This document shows positions 1 through 8,898 of a stretch of 64,000 nt of DNA, piece by piece. Made by a program: the position numbers and the translations under genes. Source of the stretch: Lactiplantibacillus daowaiensis (GTDB taxonomy: Bacteria; Bacillota; Bacilli; Lactobacillales; Lactobacillaceae); assembly GCF_005405085.1 (NCBI RefSeq), contig NZ_BJDJ01000007.1, forward strand, positions 1 to 64,000. Direction: 5' to 3'. The notes under the pieces were generated by a model. The model saw only the letters and a program-made list of their open reading frames with translations. It was not told the origin of the DNA and ran no database searches. Numbering within the stretch: position 1 is the first letter of the stretch; each line of letters opens with the position of its first letter.

Positions 1-3
1 AAC

Positions 4-44
4 AAATGGGACGAGAAACCAAAATTCGGTTTCTCGTCCCATTT
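4..44. terminator. Perfect 17-bp stem-loop at window edge
   Basis: Bases 4-20 pair perfectly with 28-44 around a 7-nt loop. There is no long T-run on the + side, so it is either a weak or bidirectional terminator of a gene to the left, or a structured intergenic element. Confidence 0.6.
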
Positions 45-169
45 ACTTGTACAGAGGCTAGTTATGTCACAGCCTCTTTTATTTTTTAATCATGTGAAGG
101 GCGATACTTGCTGAGCTAGCAAGTTTGGTCGCGCATTCAGGAAAATGGCATACAGACACTAGAAACTTT

Positions 170-177
170 GGTATAAT
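170..177 (+). promoter_or_regulatory. Extended -10 promoter of apbE
   Basis: TATAAT at 172-177 is preceded by TG at the extended -10 position, and no good -35 is visible. It lies 31 nt before the apbE start, and the ribosome site AAGGGG follows at about 195. Confidence 0.55.
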
Positions 178-208
178 TACGATTGAAATTAATTAAGGGG
201 TCAGGAAC

Positions 209-1321
209 ATGAAACTGAGAAAATGGATTCAGTTAGGGTTAGTGGTTGCCATGATTGTGCCGTTAACGGCATGTGGCAGTAACAGCAATAAAAAAGCAGC
301 AAGTAGCAGCCGTCCGAAAGCGACTAAAGTGATCCAAACACCGTATGAAGATACCCAGTTTATGATGGGGACCGTGGTTACGTTGCGGGTTTATAACAAA
401 GGGAAAGATTCGGTGATCAACGGCGCTTTCAAACTATTGAAAAAAGAAGCCAAAGAAGTGACGACCAATCAAAGTGGCTCTGAAATTGATAAAGTTAACG
501 CCGCTGCGGGGAAACATGCCGTGGTTGTCAGCAAGGATGTTTATCCAATTTTAAAAGCAGCCTACTATTATAGTCAAAACTCCGATGAGTCTTTTGATAT
601 GGCGATTGGCTCAATCACACAACTTTGGCGGATTGGCTTCTCCGATGCCCGGGTGCCAAGTCAGTCAGAAATCGCCAAGAACGTCAAATTAGTTGACTAT
701 ACGAAAGTTAAACTCAATGACAAAAAGCATTCTGTTTATCTGGAGAAAAAAGGGATGAAATTAGACCTTGGTGGGATTGCTAAAGGCTACATGACGGATC
801 AAGTGCGCAAGTATTTCTTAAATCACGGGGTTTCGACCGCCATTATTGACTTAGGTGGAAATATCTTTGTGATGGGTGATAGTCCTAAAGGGACGAAGTC
901 TGGTAATTGGACAGTTGGTATCCAAGATCCAAAAGAATCCCGTGGGACCGCGATTGGGTCAATTCCAGCGAAAAATATGTCGATCGTGACTTCCGGAATT
1001 TATGAACGTTACTTAAAGAAGAATGGGAAAGTATACAGCCATTTGATGGATCCTAAGACTGGGGCACCTTTCCAAAACAATCTGATGGGTGTTTCAATCA
1101 TCTCTAAGAAGTCAACCGATGGTGATGGCTTATCCACGGCGACCTTTGATAAGGGCTTAAAGGCCGGTATGAAGTATATTAATGGTAAAGCCGACGAAGG
1201 TGTCGGGGCGATTTTTATTACAAAAGATAAGAAAGTCTACGTATCGAACAACTTGAAAAAGAAATTTACACTATTTGGTGATAATGGGTACAAGTACGGT
1301 CCGGCCAGTGATTTGAAGTAG
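209..1321 (+). CDS. apbE: ApbE-family FAD:protein FMN transferase, lipoprotein
   Basis: Predicted extracellular flavin transferase: it moves FMN from FAD onto a Thr/Ser of FMN-binding domains, with Mg as cofactor. The protein has 370 residues. The N-terminal signal peptide ends in the lipobox LTAC (Cys22), so it should be lipid-anchored outside the membrane. The ApbE core is clear: DLGGIAKGY near residue 190, IIDLGGN near 217, TSGIYERY near 257 and the HLMDPKTGAP segment, with the usual length for the family. It has its own promoter. No protein with an FMN-binding domain is encoded in this window, and the fumarate reductase at 19.4 kb lacks one, so its substrate must lie elsewhere. Confidence 0.9.
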   Translation: MKLRKWIQLGLVVAMIVPLTACGSNSNKKAASSSRPKATKVIQTPYEDTQFMMGTVVTLRVYNKGKDSVINGAFKLLKKEAKEVTTNQSGSEIDKVNAAAGKHAVVVSKDVYPILKAAYYYSQNSDESFDMAIGSITQLWRIGFSDARVPSQSEIAKNVKLVDYTKVKLNDKKHSVYLEKKGMKLDLGGIAKGYMTDQVRKYFLNHGVSTAIIDLGGNIFVMGDSPKGTKSGNWTVGIQDPKESRGTAIGSIPAKNMSIVTSGIYERYLKKNGKVYSHLMDPKTGAPFQNNLMGVSIISKKSTDGDGLSTATFDKGLKAGMKYINGKADEGVGAIFITKDKKVYVSNNLKKKFTLFGDNGYKYGPASDLK

Positions 1322-1370
1322 GCCAATATGGTATGATGTAACCCATAGCAACAAGAAATGAGGGACGACC

Positions 1371-2213
1371 GTGAGTCAGATTATTAACGTTGAACATTTA
1401 AATTACCGTTATCCGCAACAATCCGAATCGGAGCTGACACTTCATGATGTGTCTTTTTCGGTAACGGCGGGAGAATGGGTCGCCATTGTCGGCCATAACG
1501 GTTCTGGTAAATCGACGTTAGCGAAAAATTTAAACGGTTTGTTAGCCCCCGTTTCAGGCAAGATTACGGTGGACGGCCAAGTTTTAACGGAGGACACCGT
1601 CTGGGATATTCGGCGCAAAATTGGGATGGTTTTCCAAAATCCGGATAACCAATTTGTTGGTGCCACAGTCGCTGACGATGTGGCTTTTAGCCTTGAAAAC
1701 CAAGGGGTTCCTCGTGATGAGATGTTAAAGCGCGTCGCTGATGCGTTGGCACAAGTGAATATGAGTGCCTTTGCGACGCGCGAACCGGCCCGATTATCGG
1801 GGGGCCAAAAACAGCGAGTGGCGTTAGCCGGGATGATTGCGGCGCGGCCGAAAATTTTGATTTTAGATGAATCGACGTCAATGTTAGATCCCGAAGGTCG
1901 TGCGGATGTCTTAGCGACGATTCGGCAAATGAAGGCTGATTCGGATTTAACGGTGTTATCGATTACCCATGATATTGACGAAGCTGCGAGTGCTAATCGG
2001 GTTTTAGTCGTTAATGATGGTGAATTAGTGGAAGAAGGCACGCCCGCCGAAATCTTCCAACACGGACCAGCGTTAATTAAAATGGGCCTGGATATGCCGT
2101 ATCCAGAACGCTTAAAGGCGGCTTTAAAACGTCAAGGCGTGACAGTACCGGCAACGTATTTAACGGAGAAAGGGATGGCAGACTGGTTATGGCAATTGAT
2201 TTCAAACAAGTAG
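1371..2213 (+). CDS. ecfA1: ECF transporter ATPase EcfA1
   Basis: One of the two ATPases of the energy-coupling factor module that powers vitamin and metal uptake through exchangeable S components. The 280 residues contain Walker [10 protein letters not shown] near 42, Q-loop FQNPDNQ, signature LSGGQKQR and Walker B LILDEST. The GTG start at 1371 is preceded by GAGGGACGACC. The 3' end overlaps ecfA2 by 25 nt, implying coupled translation. In the EcfAA'T complex it pairs with the next two gene products. An S component encoded at 34.7 kb in this window is a possible client. Confidence 0.93.
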   Translation: MSQIINVEHLNYRYPQQSESELTLHDVSFSVTAGEWVAIVGHNGSGKSTLAKNLNGLLAPVSGKITVDGQVLTEDTVWDIRRKIGMVFQNPDNQFVGATVADDVAFSLENQGVPRDEMLKRVADALAQVNMSAFATREPARLSGGQKQRVALAGMIAARPKILILDESTSMLDPEGRADVLATIRQMKADSDLTVLSITHDIDEAASANRVLVVNDGELVEEGTPAEIFQHGPALIKMGLDMPYPERLKAALKRQGVTVPATYLTEKGMADWLWQLISNK

Positions 2214-3073
2214 ATTTTACTTACCAACCGGGCACGCCCTTTGCTACCCAAGCGTTAACTGATATTAATGTGACGATTCCCGATGGCTCATATACGGCAT
2301 TGATCGGCCATACTGGGAGTGGTAAATCCACCTTGCTGCAACACTTAAATGCGCTCTTAAAACCAACCGCCGGCACCGTGACGATTGGGGACCGGGTGAT
2401 TACGCCCGAAACAAGTAATAAAGATTTAAAAGCCTTGCGACGTCATGTGGGCATCGTTTTTCAATTTCCTGAAAGCCAGCTGTTTGAAGAAACCGTTGAA
2501 AAAGATATTGCGTTTGGACCACAAAATTTTGGCGTTAGTGAAGCCGATGCTTTAAAGACTGCGGCTGAAATGCTTGATCTAGTTGGCTTAGACCGTGATT
2601 TATTGCAGCGGTCACCATTTGACCTTTCTGGTGGGCAAATGCGGCGTGTGGCGATTGCTGGCGTCTTGGCAATGGCACCTCAAGTGTTGGTCTTAGATGA
2701 ACCAACGGCAGGACTAGATCCGCAAGGGCGTTTAGACATGATGGAAATGTTTGCTAATCTACGTTATGAACGCCACTTGACGGTTGTTTTAGTTACTCAT
2801 CAAATGGATGATGTGGCCAACTATGCGGATAATGTTATTGTGATGGATCATGGTAAAGTTGTGAAAACTGGGACCCCACAAGATATTTTTAAAGATCCGG
2901 ACTGGTTAGTTGCTCATCATTTGGGGTTGCCCAAAACGACAGCCTTTGCGCAACAATTAATGGCTCGTGGGATTCAATTTGACCAAATGCCGTTAACTGA
3001 AGATCAATTGGCACAAGCCTTAGTCCAGCAATTACCAGTCCAACAACTGGGAGGTGCCACTGATGATGAATAA
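2189..3073 (+). CDS. ecfA2: ECF transporter ATPase EcfA2
   Basis: Second ATPase of the ECF module, 294 residues. Walker A is [10 protein letters not shown]-loop [10 protein letters not shown], signature LSGGQMRR and Walker [16 protein letters not shown]. The FPESQLF Q-loop and the longer C-terminal tail are typical of EcfA2. The start lies inside the end of ecfA1 and the 3' end overlaps the start of ecfT. The order ecfA1-ecfA2-ecfT-truA-rplM-rpsI is the usual Firmicutes arrangement. Confidence 0.93.
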   Translation: MAIDFKQVDFTYQPGTPFATQALTDINVTIPDGSYTALIGHTGSGKSTLLQHLNALLKPTAGTVTIGDRVITPETSNKDLKALRRHVGIVFQFPESQLFEETVEKDIAFGPQNFGVSEADALKTAAEMLDLVGLDRDLLQRSPFDLSGGQMRRVAIAGVLAMAPQVLVLDEPTAGLDPQGRLDMMEMFANLRYERHLTVVLVTHQMDDVANYADNVIVMDHGKVVKTGTPQDIFKDPDWLVAHHLGLPKTTAFAQQLMARGIQFDQMPLTEDQLAQALVQQLPVQQLGGATDDE

Positions 3074-3863
3074 ACTAATCTTTGGCCGCTTTATTCCTGG
3101 TGATTCGGTGATCCACCACATGGATCCACGAGCTAAGTTACTCCTGAGTTTTTACTTTATTGGTATTATCTTTATTGCGAATAACTGGCCAACTTACGTT
3201 TTATTATTTGTGTTTACGTTGTTAGCCATTAAACTTTCTGGGGTGAAGTGGTCATTCTTTATCAATGGGGTCAAACCGTTGATTTGGTTGATTTTATTTA
3301 CCGTAATCTTACAAGTCCTGTTTAGTGCGAGTGGGGGACATGTGTACTTCCATTGGGGGATTATCACTATTAGTCAACTTGGCTTGATTAATGGGGTTTA
3401 TATCTTCTGTCGGTTCGTATTGATCATCTTTATGTCGACGTTACTGACGTTGACAACCCCACCGTTGGAATTATCAGATGCGATTGAATATATTTTGATG
3501 CCGTTAAAGGTCGTTCATTTTCCCGTGTACGAAGTGGCGTTGATGTTATCGATTGCGCTACGGTTTGTTCCGACTTTGATGGATGAAACTGAAAAAATCA
3601 TGAATGCGCAACGGGCGCGTGGGGTCGACTTTGGGGAAGGTAATATCTTCCAGCAAATGCGGGCTGTCGTGCCATTGCTGATTCCATTATTTGTAAGTTC
3701 GTTTAACCGGGCTGAAGACTTGGCTACGGCCATGGAAGCACGTGGCTATCAAGGTGGCGAGGGTCGTAGTAAGTTTCGGATTTTGAAGTGGCAAGCACGT
3801 GATACGTGGGCAACGTTAGCATTTGCCGTTTTAACGGCGGCGTTGATCTTTTTACGAGCATAA
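3063..3863 (+). CDS. ecfT: ECF transporter transmembrane subunit EcfT
   Basis: Membrane coupling subunit of the ECF module that joins the ATPases to S components. It has several hydrophobic helices and the two short Ala-Arg-Gly motifs ([10 protein letters not shown] near 182, [10 protein letters not shown] near 230) of the cytoplasmic coupling helices that sit in the ATPase grooves. I chose the ATG at 3063, 8 nt after GGAGG at 3050-3054; an adjacent ATG at 3066 is equally possible. It overlaps the end of ecfA2. About 266 residues, usual for EcfT. Confidence 0.92.
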   Translation: MMNKLIFGRFIPGDSVIHHMDPRAKLLLSFYFIGIIFIANNWPTYVLLFVFTLLAIKLSGVKWSFFINGVKPLIWLILFTVILQVLFSASGGHVYFHWGIITISQLGLINGVYIFCRFVLIIFMSTLLTLTTPPLELSDAIEYILMPLKVVHFPVYEVALMLSIALRFVPTLMDETEKIMNAQRARGVDFGEGNIFQQMRAVVPLLIPLFVSSFNRAEDLATAMEARGYQGGEGRSKFRILKWQARDTWATLAFAVLTAALIFLRA

Positions 3864-3880
3864 TTGACAGTTATCAGAAA

Positions 3881-3916
3881 AGGGTGGCGCTGACTAAGCG
3901 GTTAGCGGCCCTTTTT
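3881..3916 (+). terminator. Hairpin with T-run between ecfT and truA
   Basis: GGG / CCC and CGCTGAC / GTTAGCG (one G-U pair) form an interrupted stem followed by TTTTT. It ends only 5 nt before the truA ribosome site, so it should act as a partial terminator or attenuator lowering read-through from the ECF genes. Confidence 0.6.
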
Positions 3917-3932
3917 GATTCAGGAGGAAAAT

Positions 3933-4721
3933 GTGACAACTAGGTATAAAGTAACTTTAGCGTATGATGGTACCAATTTTGCTGGTTTTCAGCGACAACC
4001 GCATCAACGGACAGTAGAATCAGTCTATAGTAAAGCGGTCAATAAAATGGCCAAAGATCCAGCCGACCCAATCATAATCTATGGCGCTGGCCGCACCGAT
4101 GCTGGTGTGCACGCGTTAGGACAAGTCATTCATTTTGATTTACCCTATGAGATTAGTGCTGAAGGGATGCGGCGCGGACTGAATAGTTTGTTACCAATGG
4201 ACACGTTAGTGCAGACCGTTGAAATTGTGCCGGCAGACTTTCATGCCCGGTATGACACGGTAGGTAAACGTTATTGGTATCGGGCATATTCCGACGAATT
4301 TGTCGAACCATTTAAGCGGCATTTTACAGGTCATTTTAAGTTCCAAGCAGATATTGACCGTATTCAACAAGCTTTACCAGACTTGGTCGGGAAACATGAT
4401 TTCACGTCATTTGTTGCCTCTGGATCCCAAGCGCACGACCATGTGCGGGAGATCTATGCGGCTAAGGCGTGGGCCTTGCCGGCGGATAAAGAAATTCAAT
4501 TTGAATTTTGCGGGAGTGGTTTTTTATACAATCAGGTCCGTATTATGGTGGCGGTGTTGATGGAAATCGGCCAAGGTCGGCGTGCAGTTGATTGCATTCC
4601 ACAACTATTGGCTGCTCAAGATCGTAATCAAGCTCGTGGCACTGCACCGGCCTCTGGCTTATATATGAAAAAGGTGTATTATGATGCTAAAGATTTACAA
4701 GCCGATCTAATTAAGGATTGA
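3933..4721 (+). CDS. truA: tRNA pseudouridine(38-40) synthase TruA
   Basis: Isomerises uridines 38-40 in the tRNA anticodon arm to pseudouridine. The catalytic aspartate motif GRTDAGVHA is present (Asp56 from this start), with the family RNA-binding core and C-terminal [15 protein letters not shown] segment. The start is GTG at 3933 because AGGAGG at 3922-3927 lies at the right distance; an upstream in-frame TTG would put the ribosome site inside the gene. 262 residues, usual length. The stop codon overlaps the -35 of the rplM promoter. Confidence 0.93.
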   Translation: MTTRYKVTLAYDGTNFAGFQRQPHQRTVESVYSKAVNKMAKDPADPIIIYGAGRTDAGVHALGQVIHFDLPYEISAEGMRRGLNSLLPMDTLVQTVEIVPADFHARYDTVGKRYWYRAYSDEFVEPFKRHFTGHFKFQADIDRIQQALPDLVGKHDFTSFVASGSQAHDHVREIYAAKAWALPADKEIQFEFCGSGFLYNQVRIMVAVLMEIGQGRRAVDCIPQLLAAQDRNQARGTAPASGLYMKKVYYDAKDLQADLIKD

Positions 4722-4746
4722 CTTCTAGGGCCAAATTAGGTAAACT
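4718..4746 (+). promoter_or_regulatory. Promoter of rplM-rpsI
   Basis: TTGACT at 4718-4723, a 17-nt spacer, then TAAACT at 4741-4746. The -35 overlaps the truA stop codon. Confidence 0.6.
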
Positions 4747-4752
4747 AATCGT

Positions 4753-4828
4753 TGGTATTGTTTGCCCCACGATAAGCCCCGGAAATCTTATTGAGTGTCA
4801 AGCAAAACAGAAAATGGAGGAACACAAC
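4753..4828 (+). ncRNA. Candidate ribosomal protein L13 leader
   Basis: The untranslated leader of rplM can fold as GTTTGC (4769-4774) with GCAAAAC (4802-4808, one bulge) enclosing ATAAG / CTTAT. Firmicutes are known to carry an L13-leader RNA at this place for autogenous control. I infer membership from position and foldability only. Confidence 0.4.
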
Positions 4829-5272
4829 GTGCGTACAACATATATGGCTAAACCAGGTGAAATTGATCGTAAATGGTATGTAGTTGATGCTACCGATATC
4901 CCTTTGGGTCGGTTATCAACTGTCGTTGCATCAATCTTACGTGGTAAGAACAAACCAGTATTCACACCAAATGTCGATACTGGTGACAACGTAATCGTGA
5001 TTAATGCAAGTAAGGTCGCTTTAACTGGTAAGAAAGCAGAACGGAAGATTTACTATCACCATACTGCTTATGCTGGTGGTTTAAAGGAACGGACTGCCGG
5101 TGACTTCTTAGCTAAAGAACCAGAAAAATTAATTGAAACTTCAGTTAAGGGTATGCTTCCTCACAACTCTTTGGGTCACAAAATGGGCTTGAAGTTGCAT
5201 GTTTATGCTGGTGCAGAACATACGCAACAAGCGCAAAAACCTGAAGTTTTGGATATTACGAACTTAATCTAA
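4829..5272 (+). CDS. rplM: 50S ribosomal protein L13
   Basis: Large-subunit ribosomal protein, 147 residues, the normal size. Family hallmarks: [20 protein letters not shown] near the N terminus, GDNVIVINA, and [24 protein letters not shown] in the C-terminal part. The start is GTG at 4829, 9 nt after GGAGG; upstream in-frame codons belong to the leader. rpsI follows after 13 nt as in nearly all bacteria. Confidence 0.97.
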   Translation: MRTTYMAKPGEIDRKWYVVDATDIPLGRLSTVVASILRGKNKPVFTPNVDTGDNVIVINASKVALTGKKAERKIYYHHTAYAGGLKERTAGDFLAKEPEKLIETSVKGMLPHNSLGHKMGLKLHVYAGAEHTQQAQKPEVLDITNLI

Positions 5273-5285
5273 GGAGGAAACAACA

Positions 5286-5678
5286 TTGGCTCAAGTACAA
5301 TATCGCGGCACAGGCCGTCGTAAAGATTCAGTAGCCCGCGTACGTTTAGTACCAGGTTCTGGCAAAATTGTTATGAATGATAAGAGTGTAGAAGACTACA
5401 TTCCATTTGCAGATATCCGCAAGGAATTATTGCAACCATTCGAAGTAACGGAAACAACAGATCAATATGATGTTTTAGTTAACGTCAATGGTGGTGGGTT
5501 CCACGGCCAAGCCGGCGCAACTCGTCATGGTATCGCTCGGGCATTGCTCGAAGTTGATCCCGATTTCCGCGGTCCTTTGAAGCGCGCTGGTCTTTTGACT
5601 CGTGACGCTCGTATGAAGGAACGTAAGAAGCCAGGTCTTAAGAAAGCTCGTAAGGCTGGTCAATTCTCAAAGCGTTAA
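5286..5678 (+). CDS. rpsI: 30S ribosomal protein S9
   Basis: Small-subunit ribosomal protein of 130 residues. It starts with TTG at 5286 after AAGGAGG at 5272-5278. The N terminus [18 protein letters not shown] and the basic C-terminal tail ending FSKR, which reaches the P-site tRNA, are diagnostic. Last gene of the rplM-rpsI operon. Confidence 0.97.
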   Translation: MAQVQYRGTGRRKDSVARVRLVPGSGKIVMNDKSVEDYIPFADIRKELLQPFEVTETTDQYDVLVNVNGGGFHGQAGATRHGIARALLEVDPDFRGPLKRAGLLTRDARMKERKKPGLKKARKAGQFSKR

Positions 5679-5721
5679 AATTTATCGAAAAACGTTGTTA
5701 TACCAACATTTTCGCACAACG

Positions 5722-5760
5722 AAAGCACTTGCCATTCTTGGCAGGTGCTTTTATTTTTTT
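5722..5760 (+). terminator. Terminator of rplM-rpsI
   Basis: AAGCACTTGCC pairs with GGCAGGTGCTT (one G-U) around a 6-nt loop and is followed by a T-rich tail. Confidence 0.85.
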
Positions 5761-5971
5761 GCCTAAAATGTTGGATTGACTATAAAAAAACGATGACATT
5801 TTAAAATCCTATGAAATAACGGATTGTTATATTAGCTACTAAATGACGCTAAGTTGGCGATTATGATTTAAATAATACCCGGTTCATAATAAAATAAATT
5901 TTTCGATTTATTGAATTTAGTTAAAGTGCTGTCCTATCAAGTGGTTAGAGTTCACAGTAAATGATTAAAAA
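5761..5971. other. AT-rich intergenic stretch, no gene seen
   Basis: About 200 bp of low-GC DNA between the rpsI terminator and the manganese transporter promoter. I see no ORF with a ribosome site and no strong hairpin. Confidence 0.5.
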
Positions 5972-6022
5972 GTTAACACTGCCTAACAATTATTTGCATT
6001 AAAGTTAATTATCCGGTATGCT
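5972..6022 (+). promoter_or_regulatory. Promoter and possible metalloregulator site of the Mn importer
   Basis: TTGCAT at 5994-5999, a 17-nt spacer, then TATGCT at 6017-6022. Just upstream, the dyad GTTA-N8-TAAC at 5972-5987 is placed like an operator. That it binds a DtxR/MntR-type manganese repressor is inference from the genes it controls. Confidence 0.45.
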
Positions 6023-6069
6023 AATGGTGAATTAGAAGTAGTCAACCGCGATGATATGGAGGAAAGCTT

Positions 6070-6816
6070 ATGTTACAAGTACAAAACCTCACCGTGGCTT
6101 ATGGTGATACCCCCGTGTTACAAGATGTAGCCGTTACATTTAATGACGGTAGCATTACGGGCATCATTGGACCAAACGGTGCTGGTAAATCCACGATGAT
6201 TAAAGGCATGCTGGGTCTAATTAAAACCCAAAGCGGCCAGGTACAATTGAATGGTCACGACTTAAAACAATTTCAAAAACAAATTGCCTATGTCGAACAA
6301 CGTAAAGCGTTGGACTTATCATTTCCAATTAGTGTTTTTGACGTTGTTATGACCGGGACCTACGGCAAGCTAGGGTTATTCCGACAACCTGGTAAAGCAG
6401 CACGGCAAGCGAGTTTAGATGCGCTTGAACAAGTAAACTTATCAGAATTTGCTGACCGCCAAATTGGTCAACTTTCTGGTGGTCAATTACAACGGGTCTT
6501 CGTTGCCCGGGCAATCGTCCAAGCTGCTGAATTGATTATCTTAGATGAACCGTTTGTGGGGATTGATCTCCAGAGTGAAACCGCTATTATGGCTATTTTG
6601 AAACAATGGCGGGATCAAGGTAAAACAATTATTGTTGTTCATCATGATTTAAACAAGGTCTCGCATTACTTTGACGACTTAGTGATTTTAAATCACGGTA
6701 TTGTCGCTGCGGGACCAGTTGATCAAGTCTACACACCAGAAAATATTGCGCGCACCTTTAGCGCCGATTTATCACAAGTGTTATTCAGCCAAGTTGGAGG
6801 TGCCAACCATGACTAG
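6070..6816 (+). CDS. Manganese-type metal ABC transporter, ATPase
   Basis: ATP-binding subunit of a cluster A-I metal importer, 248 residues, with Walker A GPNGAGKST near 36, signature LSGGQLQRV near 138 and Walker B IILDEPFVGID. It starts with ATG after GGAGGAAAGCTT. It overlaps the permease by 8 nt, and the binding protein follows. The order ATPase-permease-binding protein and the Mn-type ligands of the binding protein (7678) fit the mts locus of lactobacilli; subunit letters differ between species, so none is assigned. Confidence 0.9.
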   Translation: MLQVQNLTVAYGDTPVLQDVAVTFNDGSITGIIGPNGAGKSTMIKGMLGLIKTQSGQVQLNGHDLKQFQKQIAYVEQRKALDLSFPISVFDVVMTGTYGKLGLFRQPGKAARQASLDALEQVNLSEFADRQIGQLSGGQLQRVFVARAIVQAAELIILDEPFVGIDLQSETAIMAILKQWRDQGKTIIVVHHDLNKVSHYFDDLVILNHGIVAAGPVDQVYTPENIARTFSADLSQVLFSQVGGANHD

Positions 6817-7681
6817 TATTGGGAAGTTCATTTATGCGTTAGGTCAGTATGATTTCTTACAAAGTGCTTTGATTACCGCGATTATGGTCGGGGTGATGTC
6901 TGGAATCATCGGGAGTTTTATCATTTTACGTGGAATGTCGATGATGGGCGATGCGATTTCGCATGCCGTCTTACCAGGGGTTGCCGTTGCGTACATGCTC
7001 GGGATCAACGTCTTGATTGGGGCGTCATTATTTGGGATTTTAGCGGCGGGGCTAATTGGCTTTGTCGTTAGTCACAGTAAGATCAAAACGGATACATCGA
7101 TTGGGATTGTCTTTAGTGCCTTTTATGCGCTCGGTTTTATCTTGATTTCGTTAGCGGAAAGTTCGACTAACTTGCATCATATCTTATTTGGGAACATTTT
7201 AGCGGTTAGTGATACTGATATTATGACAACGACTGTTGTGTTAGGGTTAGTAATCTTATTCGTCGTCTTTTTCTACAAGGAACTCTTAATTACCTCGTTT
7301 GATGCGACTTATGCACAAACGTATGGCTTGAAAGTCCAAGTGTTGCACTATGCCTTGATGCTGGTCTTAACGTTAGTAACGGTATCAGCTTTACAAACCG
7401 TCGGGATTATCTTAGTCGTTGCGATGTTGATTACGCCAGCGGCGACAGCCTTTCTGTGGACGGATAAATTATCGATGATGTTGATTTTATCTGCCACGAT
7501 TGGCGCGATTGCCTCGGTCGTTGGGTTGTATTTCAGTTATACCTTGAACTGGGCATCTGGTCCAGCCATCGTATTAGTTGCCGCGATTTTCTTCGGTATT
7601 TCCTTTATCCTGTCGCCAAAACAAGCGCTATTACCAAGCTTGTGGAAGCGGCCGAAAGCTAAGCAGCAGGTGCCCGCATGA
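6809..7681 (+). CDS. Manganese-type metal ABC transporter, permease
   Basis: Integral membrane subunit, 290 residues, of the ABC-3 family. It carries the conserved GMSMMGDAISHAVLPG loop near residue 40 and VGIILVVAMLITPAATA near 205. The ATG at 6809 follows GGAGG at 6796-6800 and overlaps the ATPase gene by 8 nt; the reading frame is open further upstream without a ribosome site. The stop overlaps the start of the binding protein gene, so the three are translated together. Confidence 0.92.
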   Translation: MTSIGKFIYALGQYDFLQSALITAIMVGVMSGIIGSFIILRGMSMMGDAISHAVLPGVAVAYMLGINVLIGASLFGILAAGLIGFVVSHSKIKTDTSIGIVFSAFYALGFILISLAESSTNLHHILFGNILAVSDTDIMTTTVVLGLVILFVVFFYKELLITSFDATYAQTYGLKVQVLHYALMLVLTLVTVSALQTVGIILVVAMLITPAATAFLWTDKLSMMLILSATIGAIASVVGLYFSYTLNWASGPAIVLVAAIFFGISFILSPKQALLPSLWKRPKAKQQVPA

Positions 7682-8619
7682 AAAAGAATTTAATTGCCTT
7701 AGTGGCGGTTATCGCCATGATTACTGGGATGGCCGTGTTCTTACAACGCCGGCAACAAGTTGAAGCGGAAACAACTAAATCAAGTAAACTACGGGTCGTG
7801 AGCACCAACTCGATTTTAGATGATATGGTTAAAAACGTTGGTGGCGATCAAGTTAAACATTATAGTATCGTCCAACGGGGCACCGACCCACATGAATATG
7901 AACCTAAACCAGCGGATATTTCGGCAACTGCTGAAGCCGATGTCATTTTTTACAACGGGTTGAACCTAGAAACTGGTGGTAATGGTTGGTTTAAGAAATT
8001 GATCAAATCATCACGGAAGAGTTTCGATAAAGATGTCTTTGCTGCCAGCAAGGGCGTTAAGACCAAGTATTTAACGACGAATGTCAACGAACCTGATCCG
8101 CATGCTTGGTTGGATTTAGCGAATGGGATTAAGTATGTCCAGACGATTAGTCAGACATTGCAACAAAAAGATCCAAAGCATGCAGCTACGTATCAAAAAA
8201 ATGCGACGCAATACATTGCTAAGCTCACGAAGCTACATGCCGAAGCGCAAACTAAATTTGAAAAAATTCCAAGTGCGCAACGATTATTGGTGACCTCTGA
8301 GGGGGCATTCAAGTACTTTTCTGCGGCTTACCATGTGCGGGCAGCCTACATTTGGGAAGTCAATACGGAAGCTCAAGGGACACCGGCACAAATGAAGACG
8401 GCCTTGAAGAAGATTCGGGCTTCAGAAGTGAAGAGTCTGTTCGTTGAATCATCGGTTTCACCAAAATCGATGCGGAAGTTGGCCCAAGAGACCCACTTAC
8501 CAATTGCATCGACGATTTTCACCGATTCTTTGGCGGCTGAAGGGAAGCCAGGGGATACCTATTATTCAATGATGAAATGGAACTTAGATCATATTTACCA
8601 AGGCTTGACGCGTTCTTAA
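7678..8619 (+). CDS. mtsA: Metal-binding protein of Mn-type ABC transporter
   Basis: Extracytoplasmic cluster A-I binding protein, 313 residues. The predicted metal ligands are His72 (DPHEYEP), His142 (DPHAWLD), Glu208 (SEGAFKYF) and Asp283 (FTDSLA). His-His-Glu-Asp is the manganese/iron-type set of PsaA-like proteins, whereas zinc-type members use three His. The N-terminal hydrophobic segment (residues 4-22) is not followed by a lipobox cysteine; the mature part seems to start around VEAETTK. The protein may therefore be held by an uncleaved helix or released, which is unusual for the family. Assignment to mts is by ligand set and gene order. Confidence 0.88.
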   Translation: MKKNLIALVAVIAMITGMAVFLQRRQQVEAETTKSSKLRVVSTNSILDDMVKNVGGDQVKHYSIVQRGTDPHEYEPKPADISATAEADVIFYNGLNLETGGNGWFKKLIKSSRKSFDKDVFAASKGVKTKYLTTNVNEPDPHAWLDLANGIKYVQTISQTLQQKDPKHAATYQKNATQYIAKLTKLHAEAQTKFEKIPSAQRLLVTSEGAFKYFSAAYHVRAAYIWEVNTEAQGTPAQMKTALKKIRASEVKSLFVESSVSPKSMRKLAQETHLPIASTIFTDSLAAEGKPGDTYYSMMKWNLDHIYQGLTRS

Positions 8620-8638
8620 GACGTAGAAAGTCACGGTA

Positions 8639-8669
8639 GCCGACCATTATTAGTGGTCGGCCTTTTTTT
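8639..8669 (+). terminator. Terminator of the Mn importer operon
   Basis: GCCGACCA / TGGTCGGC stem followed by seven T. Confidence 0.88.
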
Positions 8670-8898
8670 ATGACAGATTCAATGCTAAGCCAATTGGTTA
8701 GTTAAATTCCCCCATTTAGAATCCAAAGTTGAGGTCTAATTGGAGACATTGAAACGAAAAGAGAAACCGGTTGCAACTTTTTTTAACAAGGTACTGACCG
8801 CTAAGGGTCGTTTTTAACATAAAAATCTGCTAAAGTCATCATTAAAATATAATTAGAAAACTAATTATAAATTAATTTGTTGATGGGAAGTGGACAGC

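Noticed and set aside
1442-2041. 199-codon minus-strand frame opposite ecfA1, and similar long antisense frames throughout
   Set aside because: Composition-driven shadows of strongly coding strands; no ribosome sites or recognisable proteins.
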